From: Fimbriimonadaceae bacterium
GTDB taxonomy: Bacteria > Armatimonadota > Fimbriimonadia > Fimbriimonadales > Fimbriimonadaceae
Assembly (NCBI GenBank): GCA_019694835.1
Contig: JAIBBE010000033.1
Span: forward strand, 1 to 44,539
Length of the DNA: 44,539 nucleotides
Reading direction: 5' to 3'
The position numbers and the translations under genes were made by a program. Below, piece after piece: positions 1 to 8,443 of the stretch (its first letter is position 1; every line of letters begins with the position of its first letter). The notes under the pieces were generated by a model. It did not search any database. It was not told where the DNA came from and saw only the letters and a list, made by a program, of their open reading frames with translations.

Positions 1-209
1 TAAGCCTCTTTTTCTTGCGGCCATTTCTCGCTACATGAGCCTTCATTGACCCTTGCCGAGCCCCGTCGCGAAGTATCCTCTAGGTACAGGCGGCTCCGGC
101 TACATGGGCAACCGAAGGGCCGAAGCAACCCCTCAATAGGTGAGAACTTGAGTCTCTTCAACAGGGCGTCTTGCCCTTCGCGGTTGACGCCGAAAGAGGT
201 GAAGTTTCG
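1..209. other. 5' leader region, no gene seen
   Basis: No coding region is supported here. The stretch just before the cytochrome gene can form two small hairpins: CTCA/TGAG at 132-144 and TTGA/TCAA at 148-161. A structured leader is possible. I compared it with c-di-GMP (GEMM), cobalamin and fluoride riboswitch consensus elements from memory and found no convincing match. The first bases may be the tail of an unseen upstream gene. Confidence 0.3.
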
Positions 210-2594
210 ATGATTCGCGTAACGGGCATCCTTCAAGCCTTTGGGCTATTCTTTGGAATCTCGAGCATCGCTGTGGTCACGCTAGTCGTCCCCAATGAGA
301 TTCAACAGCCCGGAACCCAGCCGCAGCAGGTCTCCAACCTTGAGTCGCCTGATCGTTGCGACAACTGCCACGGTGGATACGACCCTTCTGTCGAGCCCGC
401 CCATAACTGGCGTGGCAGCATGATGGCCAATGCGGGCCGCGATCCCATCTTTTGGGCGACTCTCGCCGTAGCCGAAAAAGACGTGGGCGGAGTCGGTGAC
501 CTTTGCCTGCGCTGCCACTCCACAAGCGGATGGCTGGCAGGGAACGCGGTACCGTCCGATGGCTCTGGGCTCTTGGCTGGCGACTCCGATGGCGTTGATT
601 GTGACACGTGCCATAAGATGACGAACCCCAACAACCGAGAGCACCTCGGCACGATGACAGAGCCGTTCATTGCCAATGATCGCCAAACTCCGGCCACTGG
701 CTTCTACGGTACCGGCATGCTGTCCATCTGGTCAGGCGCCCACAAGTTAGGGCCTTACACAAACCCCGAAGCTCGACATCAGTTCCTGGCATCGTCGTTC
801 CACAGGTCCGTTGATTTCTGTGGCTCGTGCCATGACGTTTCAAACCCTCTCGTCGGCGATCTCGCTCATAACAGCGGTAAGCAACCGACCGGTGATCCGG
901 TAGCCCATAGTGGCACTCCTGGAGGCCCTTTGAGCGAGAAGGCTTCTTTCAGAAACTTTCCGTTTATGTACGGAGTGGTGGAGCGAACATTCAGTGAGTT
1001 CAAGGCCGGTGCGCTATCTCGAACCTTGGTGTCTCAGTATTCAACCCTGCCCTCCGATCTTCGCGAGGGAGCCATTCGAATGGCTTATGAATCAGCACAA
1101 GCAGCTGGAAGAGGCGGTAACTATGAAGATAACAGTCCTCGCTACTTCAGTTGTCAAACTTGCCACGTGCGACCAGTGACGGGAAAGGGCTGCAACAAAG
1201 CAGGCGTCCCGACTCGCACCGACTTGCCCCTTCATGATATGACCGGCGGCAGCTCTTGGACCGCTGATGCGATTCTCTTCCAGAACCAGCAAGGCACACT
1301 CCGGCTCGGCGGAGGGCTCACTGCCGGTCAAATCAGCGCGATCACCGCAGGCAAGGACAGGGCTGAAGCCCAACTCGAAATGGCCGCGGGAATCGAAGTG
1401 GTTGGGAACAAAGTCAAAGTAATCAACCGCACCGGTCATAAGCTGATCTCGGGATATCCCGAAGGTCGCAGGATGTGGCTCAACATGAAGTGGTACGACG
1501 CCCTCGGTAGTCTCATCCGCGAAGATGGCAAGTACGGGCCGATCATGGCCCGCGTCAACGGGCAGATGGCTCCTGTTGACACTTTGCTCGACCTCGACGA
1601 TCCGAATACAAAGGTGTATGAAGCGCACTACGGCATAACCCAGGAGTGGGCAGCACAACTGGTCGGCATTGGTATCCCGCCTGATCTGGCCCTCACGTTC
1701 GACCGCATTACTGGAGATGCTGAGTTGACCCTTGGTGAGCTCGCAGCTATGCCTAATGGAACGGTAGTGGAGACCTTCCACTTCGTTTTGAACAATACTG
1801 TTGTCAAAGACAATCGCATTCCGCCTTATGGTATGACCTATGAGGAAGCACGCAAGCGCAATGCGCTACCCGTGCCCGCCACTCAATATGGCGCTCCGAC
1901 CGGTAACCAGGCTTACCGTTACTGGGATGAAGTCGACCTTCTCCCACCACCGGGCGCGATTCGTGCTGATGTTTCCCTGCTCTATCAAACAACGAGTTGG
2001 GAGTACATTCAGTTCTTGAACCTGGCAAATGAGGGGACGACAGCGTTCCTTGCCAATGAGGGGCGTAACCTCCTTGATGCCTGGCTGGGAACAGGTATGT
2101 CTCCTCCCGTAACGATGGCGTCGACGACTTGGACAGGTCGGGTGATCACGGGTAGTGTGGACCTAAACGACTACGAGGGCTCACTGACTTTGCCCCAGGT
2201 GGTGTTTGAGATTCGAAACGTTGGTGGTTCGGCCAGCCTTGAGACGATCACCTCCTATCTCGCGCCAGTCGGAGAGTACGTGCTGAGCACCGGACTGCCC
2301 GCCGGAACCTATGATATTGCCTGTAAGCCGAGCCACTGGCTCCGTCAGAAGCGGGGTTCGGTCACCATCTCAGCAAACGGCGCGGTCAACGTGGACTTCA
2401 CCTGTGTCAATGGTGACTGCGACGGGGACAACGAAGTGGGGATCGGCGACTACGCCATGGTGTCGGGGGCTTACAACACCGCGCCCGGCGACGCCACCTG
2501 GAATCCAAGCGCGGACCTTAATGGCGACGAAGCGGTTGACATCGCCGATTACGCAATCCTGTCGGCCCATTACGGCGAAGTTGGCGACGAGTAA
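210..2594 (+). CDS. Exported pentaheme c-type cytochrome with C-terminal dockerin-like module
   Basis: The 794-residue product begins with a hydrophobic N-terminal segment (about residues 5-28), so it is exported or anchored. Five CxxCH haem-binding motifs follow: CDNCH (50-54), CLRCH (99-103), CDTCH (131-135), CGSCH (204-208) and CQTCH (315-319). The middle (about 400-640) has no motif I recognise. A small beta domain containing SHWLRQK leads into a tail from about residue 734 with two Asp-rich loops of dockerin type (GDCDGDNEVGIGDY, DLNGDEAVDIADY). ATG 210 is chosen because GAGGTG lies about nine bases upstream; a TTG at 171 is in frame but lacks a ribosome site. The role is probably periplasmic or surface electron transfer; donor and acceptor are unknown. 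The tail is shared with two other exported proteins in the window. Confidence 0.88.
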   Translation: MIRVTGILQAFGLFFGISSIAVVTLVVPNEIQQPGTQPQQVSNLESPDRCDNCHGGYDPSVEPAHNWRGSMMANAGRDPIFWATLAVAEKDVGGVGDLCLRCHSTSGWLAGNAVPSDGSGLLAGDSDGVDCDTCHKMTNPNNREHLGTMTEPFIANDRQTPATGFYGTGMLSIWSGAHKLGPYTNPEARHQFLASSFHRSVDFCGSCHDVSNPLVGDLAHNSGKQPTGDPVAHSGTPGGPLSEKASFRNFPFMYGVVERTFSEFKAGALSRTLVSQYSTLPSDLREGAIRMAYESAQAAGRGGNYEDNSPRYFSCQTCHVRPVTGKGCNKAGVPTRTDLPLHDMTGGSSWTADAILFQNQQGTLRLGGGLTAGQISAITAGKDRAEAQLEMAAGIEVVGNKVKVINRTGHKLISGYPEGRRMWLNMKWYDALGSLIREDGKYGPIMARVNGQMAPVDTLLDLDDPNTKVYEAHYGITQEWAAQLVGIGIPPDLALTFDRITGDAELTLGELAAMPNGTVVETFHFVLNNTVVKDNRIPPYGMTYEEARKRNALPVPATQYGAPTGNQAYRYWDEVDLLPPPGAIRADVSLLYQTTSWEYIQFLNLANEGTTAFLANEGRNLLDAWLGTGMSPPVTMASTTWTGRVITGSVDLNDYEGSLTLPQVVFEIRNVGGSASLETITSYLAPVGEYVLSTGLPAGTYDIACKPSHWLRQKRGSVTISANGAVNVDFTCVNGDCDGDNEVGIGDYAMVSGAYNTAPGDATWNPSADLNGDEAVDIADYAILSAHYGEVGDE

Positions 2595-2621
2595 CGCCTT
2601 CGCTTCCGGCTACACTGAGGC

Positions 2622-4013
2622 ATGCTCACCAGCATCCTCAGTGTAGTTTGGTTTCAGCCCCCGGCATTCGTCGATCGAACGTTGGCCCTTGGCCTCTCGT
2701 TAGGTGCCGATGCGGCGTGTTGGGTCGACGTTAACAATGATGGATGGGTGGACCTCTTTGCTGGGGGATTCGTCTGGAGGAGCAAAGCTGGCAAAACTTT
2801 CGCGAAGGGTGAGGCGGTCGGTAACGTGGTCGGTGCGGACTTCGACAGCGATGGTTTTGTCGATCTGTTCTCATGGTCGAGTCTTAAGCTTTGGCGCAAT
2901 GAGAAAGGGAAGAGCTTTGTCGAGTTTGGCTTACCCGCATTGCCGAAATCCGTGTCCCGTGGAGCGTGTTGGGGAGATTTTAATCGCGATGGGTTTGTTG
3001 ATCTCTATGTCGGCGGATACGAAGACTGGGACGCCGGAATCACCTATCCGAGCATAATTCTCATGAATGAGAAAGGCAAGAGATTCAAACTTGCCTGGAC
3101 GGATGACAAGTACCGAACGCGCGGCGTCACCGCCTGTGACTTCGATCAAGATCACGATCTGGACATCTACGTTTCAAACTACCGTCTTCAACCGAACCAA
3201 CTCTGGCTTAATGATGGCAAGGGTGTCTTTCGGGATGCCGCCGCTGAGTATGGAGTCGTTGCGACCTCGCCGGGATTTGACGGGGGACATTCGATCGGAG
3301 CTTCATGGGGAGACTTTAATGGCGATGGCTATTTCGATCTCTTCGCCGGGAATTTCGCCCATGTTGATTCGCGAGGCGATCAGCCCAAGTCGCGGTTCCT
3401 CAGGAACTTGGGACCGAGTAGGGGATTCAAATTCGAAGACCTTGGGACCTGCGGTGTCTTCTACCAGGAATCCTATGCGTCGCCCTCCGCCGGCGACTTC
3501 AACAATGATGGCAATCTTGACCTTTTCTTCACGACCGTCTATCCCGTCGCCTCGTTCAATAAACCCAACCATCCGGTGCTCTTTCAAAACATGGGAGGCT
3601 TCAGGTTCGAAGACGTCACAAAAGTATCTGGGTTGGAGAAACTAGGCGCGACCTATCAAGCGGCTTGGGCCGACTTCGATAATGACGGCGATCTTGATCT
3701 CGTTACAGACGGAAAGCTGTTTGTCAATCAAGGCAATAGTCATCAATGGCTTGAAGTCCATCTGATGGGTGACGGCAAGCGTCTCGATCGAAATGCGATC
3801 GGGTCTCAAGTGCGGGTGAAGCTTAAGGACCGTACCCTGGTTCGCCAAGTCGAGGCCGGTACGGGCGAAGGGAATCAGAACGACTTAGAACTTCACTTTG
3901 GACTGGGTGCCGAGAGAGGTCCGGTTACGGTTGAGGTTACATGGGTGGACGGAAAGGTGAAACGAATGCGAGGCGTGAAAACGAATCGGCGCTTAGACAT
4001 TAAGTATCCGTGA
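2622..4013 (+). CDS. FG-GAP/VCBS repeat protein with ASPIC/UnbV C-terminal domain
   Basis: The 463-residue product has at least five repeats built on Asp-rich calcium-type loops, such as DVNNDGWVDLF, DFDSDGFVDLF, DFNRDGFVDLY, DFNGDGYFDLF and DFDNDGDLDLV. This is the hallmark of integrin-like FG-GAP/VCBS beta-propellers. The last ~90 residues (from HQWLEVHL, with a conserved-looking GSQVRVK and a closing VTWVDGK) match the ASPIC/UnbV domain that usually ends such proteins. The N-terminus is a short hydrophobic stretch (MLTSILSVVWF) that may act as a weak export signal. The gene lies 27 bases after the cytochrome gene on the same strand, so co-transcription is plausible. The family is extracellular and often binding; no specific ligand can be read from the sequence. 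Confidence 0.85.
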   Translation: MLTSILSVVWFQPPAFVDRTLALGLSLGADAACWVDVNNDGWVDLFAGGFVWRSKAGKTFAKGEAVGNVVGADFDSDGFVDLFSWSSLKLWRNEKGKSFVEFGLPALPKSVSRGACWGDFNRDGFVDLYVGGYEDWDAGITYPSIILMNEKGKRFKLAWTDDKYRTRGVTACDFDQDHDLDIYVSNYRLQPNQLWLNDGKGVFRDAAAEYGVVATSPGFDGGHSIGASWGDFNGDGYFDLFAGNFAHVDSRGDQPKSRFLRNLGPSRGFKFEDLGTCGVFYQESYASPSAGDFNNDGNLDLFFTTVYPVASFNKPNHPVLFQNMGGFRFEDVTKVSGLEKLGATYQAAWADFDNDGDLDLVTDGKLFVNQGNSHQWLEVHLMGDGKRLDRNAIGSQVRVKLKDRTLVRQVEAGTGEGNQNDLELHFGLGAERGPVTVEVTWVDGKVKRMRGVKTNRRLDIKYP

Positions 4014-4088
4014 AAGCTTGCAGCGCGGCCAGCCATGCAAGGTTGGAGGCATAGGAAAGTGCGATCTTCACAAATCATACTGGAACCC

Positions 4089-4505
4089 ATGAAGAGCTAC
4101 TTCGTCTGGGCACTGCTTTCGGCGCTGTTCGCGGGAGTTACGGCGATCCTCGCCAAGAAGGGCGTCGAGCATGTGCCGCCAAACCTCGCCGTGGCCGTCA
4201 GAGTAGGCGTCGTCGTGGTTTTCGCGACCGCTATCGCGATCGCGACGAAGCAAACGAAGATCGCTGATGTCGACTCGCGGGCGTGGATGTTCCTCGTGGC
4301 GTCCGGGATCGCGACCGGCCTTTCCTGGCTCTGCTACTTCCGAGCGCTGTCCGAAGGACCGGTGTCGCAAGTCGCACCCATCGACAAACTCAGCTTCGTC
4401 ATCGCCATGGTCCTCGGTTTCGTGATCTTGAAAGAGAAGGTCACCGTGAACCTGGTCGCGGGGGCGGCGTTGATCGTATCTGGAGTTCTCCTGACCCTGC
4501 GATGA
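4089..4505 (+). CDS. Half-size EamA/DMT-family membrane protein
   Basis: The 138-residue product has about five hydrophobic segments and the EamA signature order. It opens MKSYFVWALLSALFAG and has a mid-protein SWLCYFRALSEGPVSQVAPI, followed by a final pair of helices around VILKEKVTVNLVAGAALIV. Typical drug/metabolite transporters have two such repeats (about 300 residues). This single-repeat form belongs to the short COG2510-like group and presumably works as a dimer. Substrate unknown. ATG 4089 is preferred over an in-frame ATG at 4035 because it begins at the first transmembrane helix. The stop overlaps the next gene's ATG at 4502 (ATGA), suggesting translational coupling. Confidence 0.8.
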   Translation: MKSYFVWALLSALFAGVTAILAKKGVEHVPPNLAVAVRVGVVVVFATAIAIATKQTKIADVDSRAWMFLVASGIATGLSWLCYFRALSEGPVSQVAPIDKLSFVIAMVLGFVILKEKVTVNLVAGAALIVSGVLLTLR

Positions 4506-5479
4506 CCCACCATAATGGCCCCATGCGACGCCTCGTCCTGCTTTGTTTGATCCTCTCGGTTTCGGTTGTCCACGCGGAGAAGTGGTCGTTCGTCGTCGCG
4601 GGCGACGGGCGCTCCGATCCGCGCAATGTAAGGCCCGAGGATCGGGATGGGGTGAATACGTTGATCACGGGAGAGATCCGAGACGCGGTTTTACGCGAGA
4701 AGGCCAAATTCCTCATGTGGACCGGCGACCTCTGCCTCGGCTCGAAGGAAGAGGCCGTTTTCGAGAAGCAGCTTCTCACGTGGCGCGAGATCATGATGCC
4801 GCTCTACGACCGGAAGATCCCCGTGCTCGCCTGCCGCGGCAACCACGAAAGCAACTCGGCGAACAGCGAGGCGGTTTGGAACAGGGTCTTCTCCGGTCGC
4901 TTTGCCATGCCCCACAACGGTCCCGCGACCGAGAAAAACCTGAGCTTCTTCTATGGCAAAGGGAGTGTGCTGGCGATCGGCTTGGACCAGTACATCTTTG
5001 GCAAGGAAGCAATCAACCAGCCCTGGCTCGACAAGGTTCTGAAGAAGTACCCGAAGCGATTCATCTTCCCCATGGGACACGAGCCAGCCTTTATGGACGG
5101 CAGCCACAAGGACACCATGGACGCTCATCCGGAGCAGCGGAACGCGTTCTGGAACAGCCTGATCAAGGCGGGCACGCGCGTTTTCTTCTGCGGCCACGAT
5201 CACCTGTACGACCACATGACCGTCACCCGCGACGCTCCTAACCCGGGCCCAACCCTTCACCAGATCGTGGCGGGAACTGCGGGCGCCCCGTTCTACAAGA
5301 AAGGCGATTACACGGGCAACAACGCGGGTTGGAGCCTGAAGCGCGTCCACCACATCGACAACACGTACGGCTATGTCCTCGTGCAGATTAGCGGAAAAAC
5401 GGCGACGATCACGTTCAAAGGCCGAACCTCACCAGGTCACTACGTGGCTATGGACTCGTTTAGCTATTCGACACGGTAG
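4502..5479 (+). CDS. Exported calcineurin-like metallophosphoesterase
   Basis: The 325-residue product carries a signal peptide (MRRLVLLCLILSVSVVHA) and metallophosphoesterase metal-site blocks in order: GDGR, WTGDLCLG, CRGNHES, MGHEPAF and FCGHDHLYDH. The GNHE and GHDH motifs are the usual ligands of a di-metal centre. It should hydrolyse a phosphate ester outside the cytoplasm; the substrate is not evident. ATG 4502 overlaps the preceding stop, while ATG 4523 begins directly at the signal peptide. Either could be the start. Confidence 0.85.
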   Translation: MTHHNGPMRRLVLLCLILSVSVVHAEKWSFVVAGDGRSDPRNVRPEDRDGVNTLITGEIRDAVLREKAKFLMWTGDLCLGSKEEAVFEKQLLTWREIMMPLYDRKIPVLACRGNHESNSANSEAVWNRVFSGRFAMPHNGPATEKNLSFFYGKGSVLAIGLDQYIFGKEAINQPWLDKVLKKYPKRFIFPMGHEPAFMDGSHKDTMDAHPEQRNAFWNSLIKAGTRVFFCGHDHLYDHMTVTRDAPNPGPTLHQIVAGTAGAPFYKKGDYTGNNAGWSLKRVHHIDNTYGYVLVQISGKTATITFKGRTSPGHYVAMDSFSYSTR

Positions 5480-5498
5480 CACTGCTGCCTTGATATAA

Positions 5499-5569
5499 GT
5501 ACCGCTGGCGTCCCGCCGGCATCACGGAAGCCTTTCGCAAGGGAGGGGCCGGCGGGACGCCAGCGGTAC
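5499..5569. repeat. Perfect 22-bp inverted repeat (REP-like hairpin)
   Basis: Arms at 5499-5520 and 5548-5569 are perfectly complementary and separated by 27 bases. The arm begins GTACCGCTGGCGTCCCG. It lies between the convergent ends of the phosphoesterase and hsp20 genes, so it could also act as a bidirectional transcription barrier, but no T-tract follows. It resembles the hairpin at 44237-44336, which also begins GTAC and contains CGTCCCG. Confidence 0.75.
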
Positions 5570-5609
5570 ATCTGATCAGCCCCCTCGCTTCGCAAGAGGG
5601 GAAGAGAAG

Positions 5610-6113
5610 CTAGGCGTTGGCCTTTTCCTTCTTCTCGACTTCGGGCTTCTTGCCTTCGATCGGCCGCACATCCTTCGGATGCTGCAGGGCGATCTTGTGG
5701 ACCTTCACCTGCTGGGCTTCAGCCCGCGGGATCTGGATCAACACGACGCCGTTTTGGAATGTCGCGACCGCCTTTTCAGGCAGATAGCCTTCGGGCAAGC
5801 GCACGGATCGTGTGAATTGGCCGTAACGGTTCTCGCGTCGATAGACTTTCGGCTCGTTCGTCTCCCACTCAGCGCGTGTTTCTCCGCGGATCGTGAGGAC
5901 GTTCTTCTCGGCCGTTACTTCGACGTCTTCGGGGTTGATTCCCGGGAGAGAGGCGCGCACGTACAGCGCGTTGTCCTTCTCGAAAATGTCCATTGGGACG
6001 GGATGGGTTGCGGCCATCATTGCGTCACCCCAAAGGGTCTCAAAGGTCCGCTCCATCGACTGGATCATGTTGTCGAACTCACCGTATGGATTGCGGCGAA
6101 TCAACGTGTTCAT
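5610..6113 (-). CDS. Small heat shock protein, Hsp20/alpha-crystallin family
   Basis: The 167-residue product is an ATP-independent chaperone. The alpha-crystallin domain runs from about residue 40 to 135: PVPMDIFEKDNALYVRASLPG, DVEVTAEKNVLTIRGE, then the FTRSVRLPEG and FQNGVVLIQIPRAE strands. The IQIPR stretch occupies the place of the usual IxI/V motif. A charged Lys/Glu tail follows. ATG 6113 was chosen over an in-frame ATG at 6152 because GGAGGTG lies directly upstream at normal spacing. It is convergent with the phosphoesterase gene, with a 22-bp inverted repeat between. Confidence 0.93.
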   Translation of the reverse strand: MNTLIRRNPYGEFDNMIQSMERTFETLWGDAMMAATHPVPMDIFEKDNALYVRASLPGINPEDVEVTAEKNVLTIRGETRAEWETNEPKVYRRENRYGQFTRSVRLPEGYLPEKAVATFQNGVVLIQIPRAEAQQVKVHKIALQHPKDVRPIEGKKPEVEKKEKANA

Positions 6114-6222
6114 CACTCCACCTCCAAAATTAGGTTCGATTTGAGGAGCCATTTTTCTCTCGGCTCCTACTTATTCTAACGAAATTCGCTGCTCGTCGGT
6201 TCCCGCCGGACATACTGCAGGA

Positions 6223-6783
6223 GTGACAATCGAAGCGGTTCTTCTGACGGGTGGCGCGAGTTCGAGAATGGGTGCGGACAAGGCCCAGTTAGAGGTTGAT
6301 GGCGTCCCCCTGGCAAGGAGGATCGCAGGTCAAATCAGTGCGCTCGGAATTCCTGTGACCGTCCTGGGTAACCAGCCCTTGCCGGAACACAAGTTCCTCG
6401 CTGACGCAGCACAGTACGAGGGGCCGCTGATCGCCCTTTCCCGGTTCACTCCCGAGCGTGAATTGATCTTCGTCGTCTCGTGCGATCTGGTTCGTTTCGA
6501 TGCCCGGCTCGTGGGTCTGTTGTCGGGTGGCATTGGGCAGAGCGAGGCGGCGATTCCGGTGGTCGCGGCGAGGCTGCAACCTCTCTGCGCTCTCTACCGT
6601 CGGGAGCCGTGGGCGAAGTTGGCCGAGACGGTAGCGTGTGGAAAGCGATCGATCATGGCTTGGATCGAGCGCCTCGATGTTCGAGAGTTGAACGAGGGCG
6701 AATTCATGGACCTCGATCCTCGCTGTGTGCTCGGCGCAAACACTCCCGGTGAGTACGCGCAGGCATTGCGGGAGCAATACTAG
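6223..6783 (+). CDS. mobA: MobA-like molybdenum cofactor nucleotidyltransferase
   Basis: The 186-residue product opens with the MobA/MocA nucleotide-binding signature LLTGGASSRMGADKAQLE and has a FVVSCDLVRF block, matching the metal-binding CD motif of the family. It should transfer GMP (or CMP) to the molybdenum cofactor in the cytoplasm. The start is GTG 6223 behind GCAGGAG. No other molybdopterin genes lie nearby, so the exact nucleotide donor is inferred from the family only. The next gene follows after 22 bases on the same strand. Confidence 0.82.
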   Translation: MTIEAVLLTGGASSRMGADKAQLEVDGVPLARRIAGQISALGIPVTVLGNQPLPEHKFLADAAQYEGPLIALSRFTPERELIFVVSCDLVRFDARLVGLLSGGIGQSEAAIPVVAARLQPLCALYRREPWAKLAETVACGKRSIMAWIERLDVRELNEGEFMDLDPRCVLGANTPGEYAQALREQY

Positions 6784-6805
6784 GAGACTCCGCGTAGACA
6801 GGAGC

Positions 6806-7573
6806 ATGACGTTGGCTCTGCTTTCTGCCCTCGTGGTCCTTGGCCAGGCTCAGCTCGTTTCTTCGGTCAACGCGTTTCAGGCTGGCAAGCCGTTCACGGT
6901 CGCGATTCGGCTGACTATGGATGAGGGCTATCACGGTTACTGGCTCAACCCAGGAGACTCGGGCTTGGCGCCGGTCGTGAACTGGAAACTGCCGAAGGGC
7001 TGGAAGGCCTCGGCCCCGGAGTTTCCGGTACCAGAGCGGATCGCATGGGCGGGCACGACTATCTTCGGGTACGAGCATCCAACCCTGCTCTTGGTCGAAC
7101 TTACGCCTCCTCATGGCGCGAGGTCACTCCTTCTAACCGCCGACCTGAGCTGGATGGTATGCAAGGACGATTGTGTGCCTGTCGACAGCGCTCTGAAACT
7201 CTACTTGCGCGCGGCGAAGAAGCCCGAACTCAACCGAACTTGGGCGACCAGGATACGGAATCAGCTAGCTGAGCGACCGACGCGGCTGGCATCCCCCGCC
7301 AGCGCGATATTCAAGGTGGATGAAATCCACCTGACGATCGGATCCCGAGGACTGCCGGCGGGAGGAGTGATTGACTTCTTTCCTCGCACAACGGGCGTCG
7401 CCGACCCCAAGGAGCCAGTCGCCGTGGAACGCGCCGAGGAGCAAACCACCCTCAAGCTCAAGCTGCCTCCATACTCCAGTAAGCGGCCCGTCCGGCTGAG
7501 CGGCCTGCTCAAGTGGTCGGGCGATGGGGGCACCAAAGGCTATTGGATCGACGTACCGATTAGCAGCGAATAG
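6806..7573 (+). CDS. Exported protein with DsbD N-terminal-like domain
   Basis: The 255-residue product has a signal peptide (MTLALLSALVVLGQAQ). It then carries the pattern of the DsbD N-terminal (DsbD-alpha-like) domain: GYHGYWLNPGDSGLAP, PEFPVPERI, FGYEHPTLLLVELTPP and LSWMVCKDDCVPVDSAL, where the CKDDC cysteine pair sits at the expected place. The membrane and thioredoxin domains of full DsbD are absent, so this would be a stand-alone periplasmic domain that relays or accepts electrons. ATG 6806 has GGAG only one base upstream; TTG 6812 would be better spaced, so the exact start is uncertain by two codons. Confidence 0.75.
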   Translation: MTLALLSALVVLGQAQLVSSVNAFQAGKPFTVAIRLTMDEGYHGYWLNPGDSGLAPVVNWKLPKGWKASAPEFPVPERIAWAGTTIFGYEHPTLLLVELTPPHGARSLLLTADLSWMVCKDDCVPVDSALKLYLRAAKKPELNRTWATRIRNQLAERPTRLASPASAIFKVDEIHLTIGSRGLPAGGVIDFFPRTTGVADPKEPVAVERAEEQTTLKLKLPPYSSKRPVRLSGLLKWSGDGGTKGYWIDVPISSE

Positions 7574-7678
7574 ACTCAGAGGGCTCCATGAAGACTGCGA
7601 TCATTCGGAGAGGTTGTCCATGACGGAGTTGACGGGCCAAAAGACGGCCGAGCCGAAGGCGCGGTGCCAAAGTCCTCC

Positions 7679-8425
7679 CTAGTGGAAGTAGCTCGCGCCA
7701 TTAATGTCGATGACCACGCCGCTAAGATAGGCCGCCTCATCAGAAAGGAGAAAGGCGGCCGTGGCGGCACAGTCGCTCGGTGATGCCATCCGCCCCAAAG
7801 GGATGTCTTTGAGAATGGTGGGAAGCCGGTCGGACATCCCTGAACGCGCCATCGCAGTGTCGACCCAGCCGGGTGCCAGGCCGAAGAGTTGGATGTTGCG
7901 CGGCGCGAGTTCGACGCTCAATGAGCGGGTGAGGTTGATGAGAGCAGCCTTCGACGCTGCATAGAGCGCTGCACCCGGCTCACCCCGGAATCCGACCCGG
8001 CTCGCGACATTGAGGATCTTGCCGCCCCCCGCAATCGCAAACGACTTGCAGGCGGCCCGAATCAGCTTGAGGGGCGATTCAAAATTGACCGAAAGGGTCT
8101 TGCGGAGGGTGGCTTCGAATTCCGCGTCACCGGTTTCGACGAAATTCGTCTGCAGGTATACGCCCGCGTTGTTGACGACAGCGTGGATGGGACCATCGGC
8201 CAAGGCATCGGCAAACAGCCTTTCTGCCGCCGAGGGGTCTGCGAGGTTGGCTCGGTAACAGCCCTTGACCGCGTCGCCCAACTCGGCGACCATTTTCTCG
8301 GCTTCGCCGCGTTGCTCGACATAATGCAAAGCCACCGCCCAACCCTCGTGGGCGAGGCGCAGGGCGATGGCTTTGCCGATCCCCCGGGAGGAGCCGGTGA
8401 CAAGAACGCGCTTTGGCGGCTGCAT
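7679..8425 (-). CDS. Short-chain dehydrogenase/reductase (FabG-like SDR)
   Basis: The 248-residue product is a classical SDR. It has the nucleotide-binding TGSSRGIG (10-17), NNAG (85-88), and a catalytic Asn114, Ser142, Tyr155, Lys159 set (YAASK). The length is normal. It is closest in feel to 3-oxoacyl-ACP reductase-like proteins, but the substrate cannot be read. It is cytoplasmic and NAD(P)H-dependent. The next gene on the same strand starts upstream at 9157 and ends 18 bases before this start, so the two may be co-transcribed. Confidence 0.88.
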   Translation of the reverse strand: MQPPKRVLVTGSSRGIGKAIALRLAHEGWAVALHYVEQRGEAEKMVAELGDAVKGCYRANLADPSAAERLFADALADGPIHAVVNNAGVYLQTNFVETGDAEFEATLRKTLSVNFESPLKLIRAACKSFAIAGGGKILNVASRVGFRGEPGAALYAASKAALINLTRSLSVELAPRNIQLFGLAPGWVDTAMARSGMSDRLPTILKDIPLGRMASPSDCAATAAFLLSDEAAYLSGVVIDINGASYFH

Positions 8426-8443
8426 CCGCTGATTGTATCGCGA

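Noticed and set aside
1..209. GEMM (c-di-GMP) riboswitch before the multihaem cytochrome
   Set aside because: Such riboswitches do precede cytochromes in Geobacter, but the conserved ACGCAAAG and GGCAAACC elements are missing.
171..209. TTG 171 as cytochrome start
   Set aside because: No ribosome site; ATG 210 has GAGGTG and begins near the signal segment.
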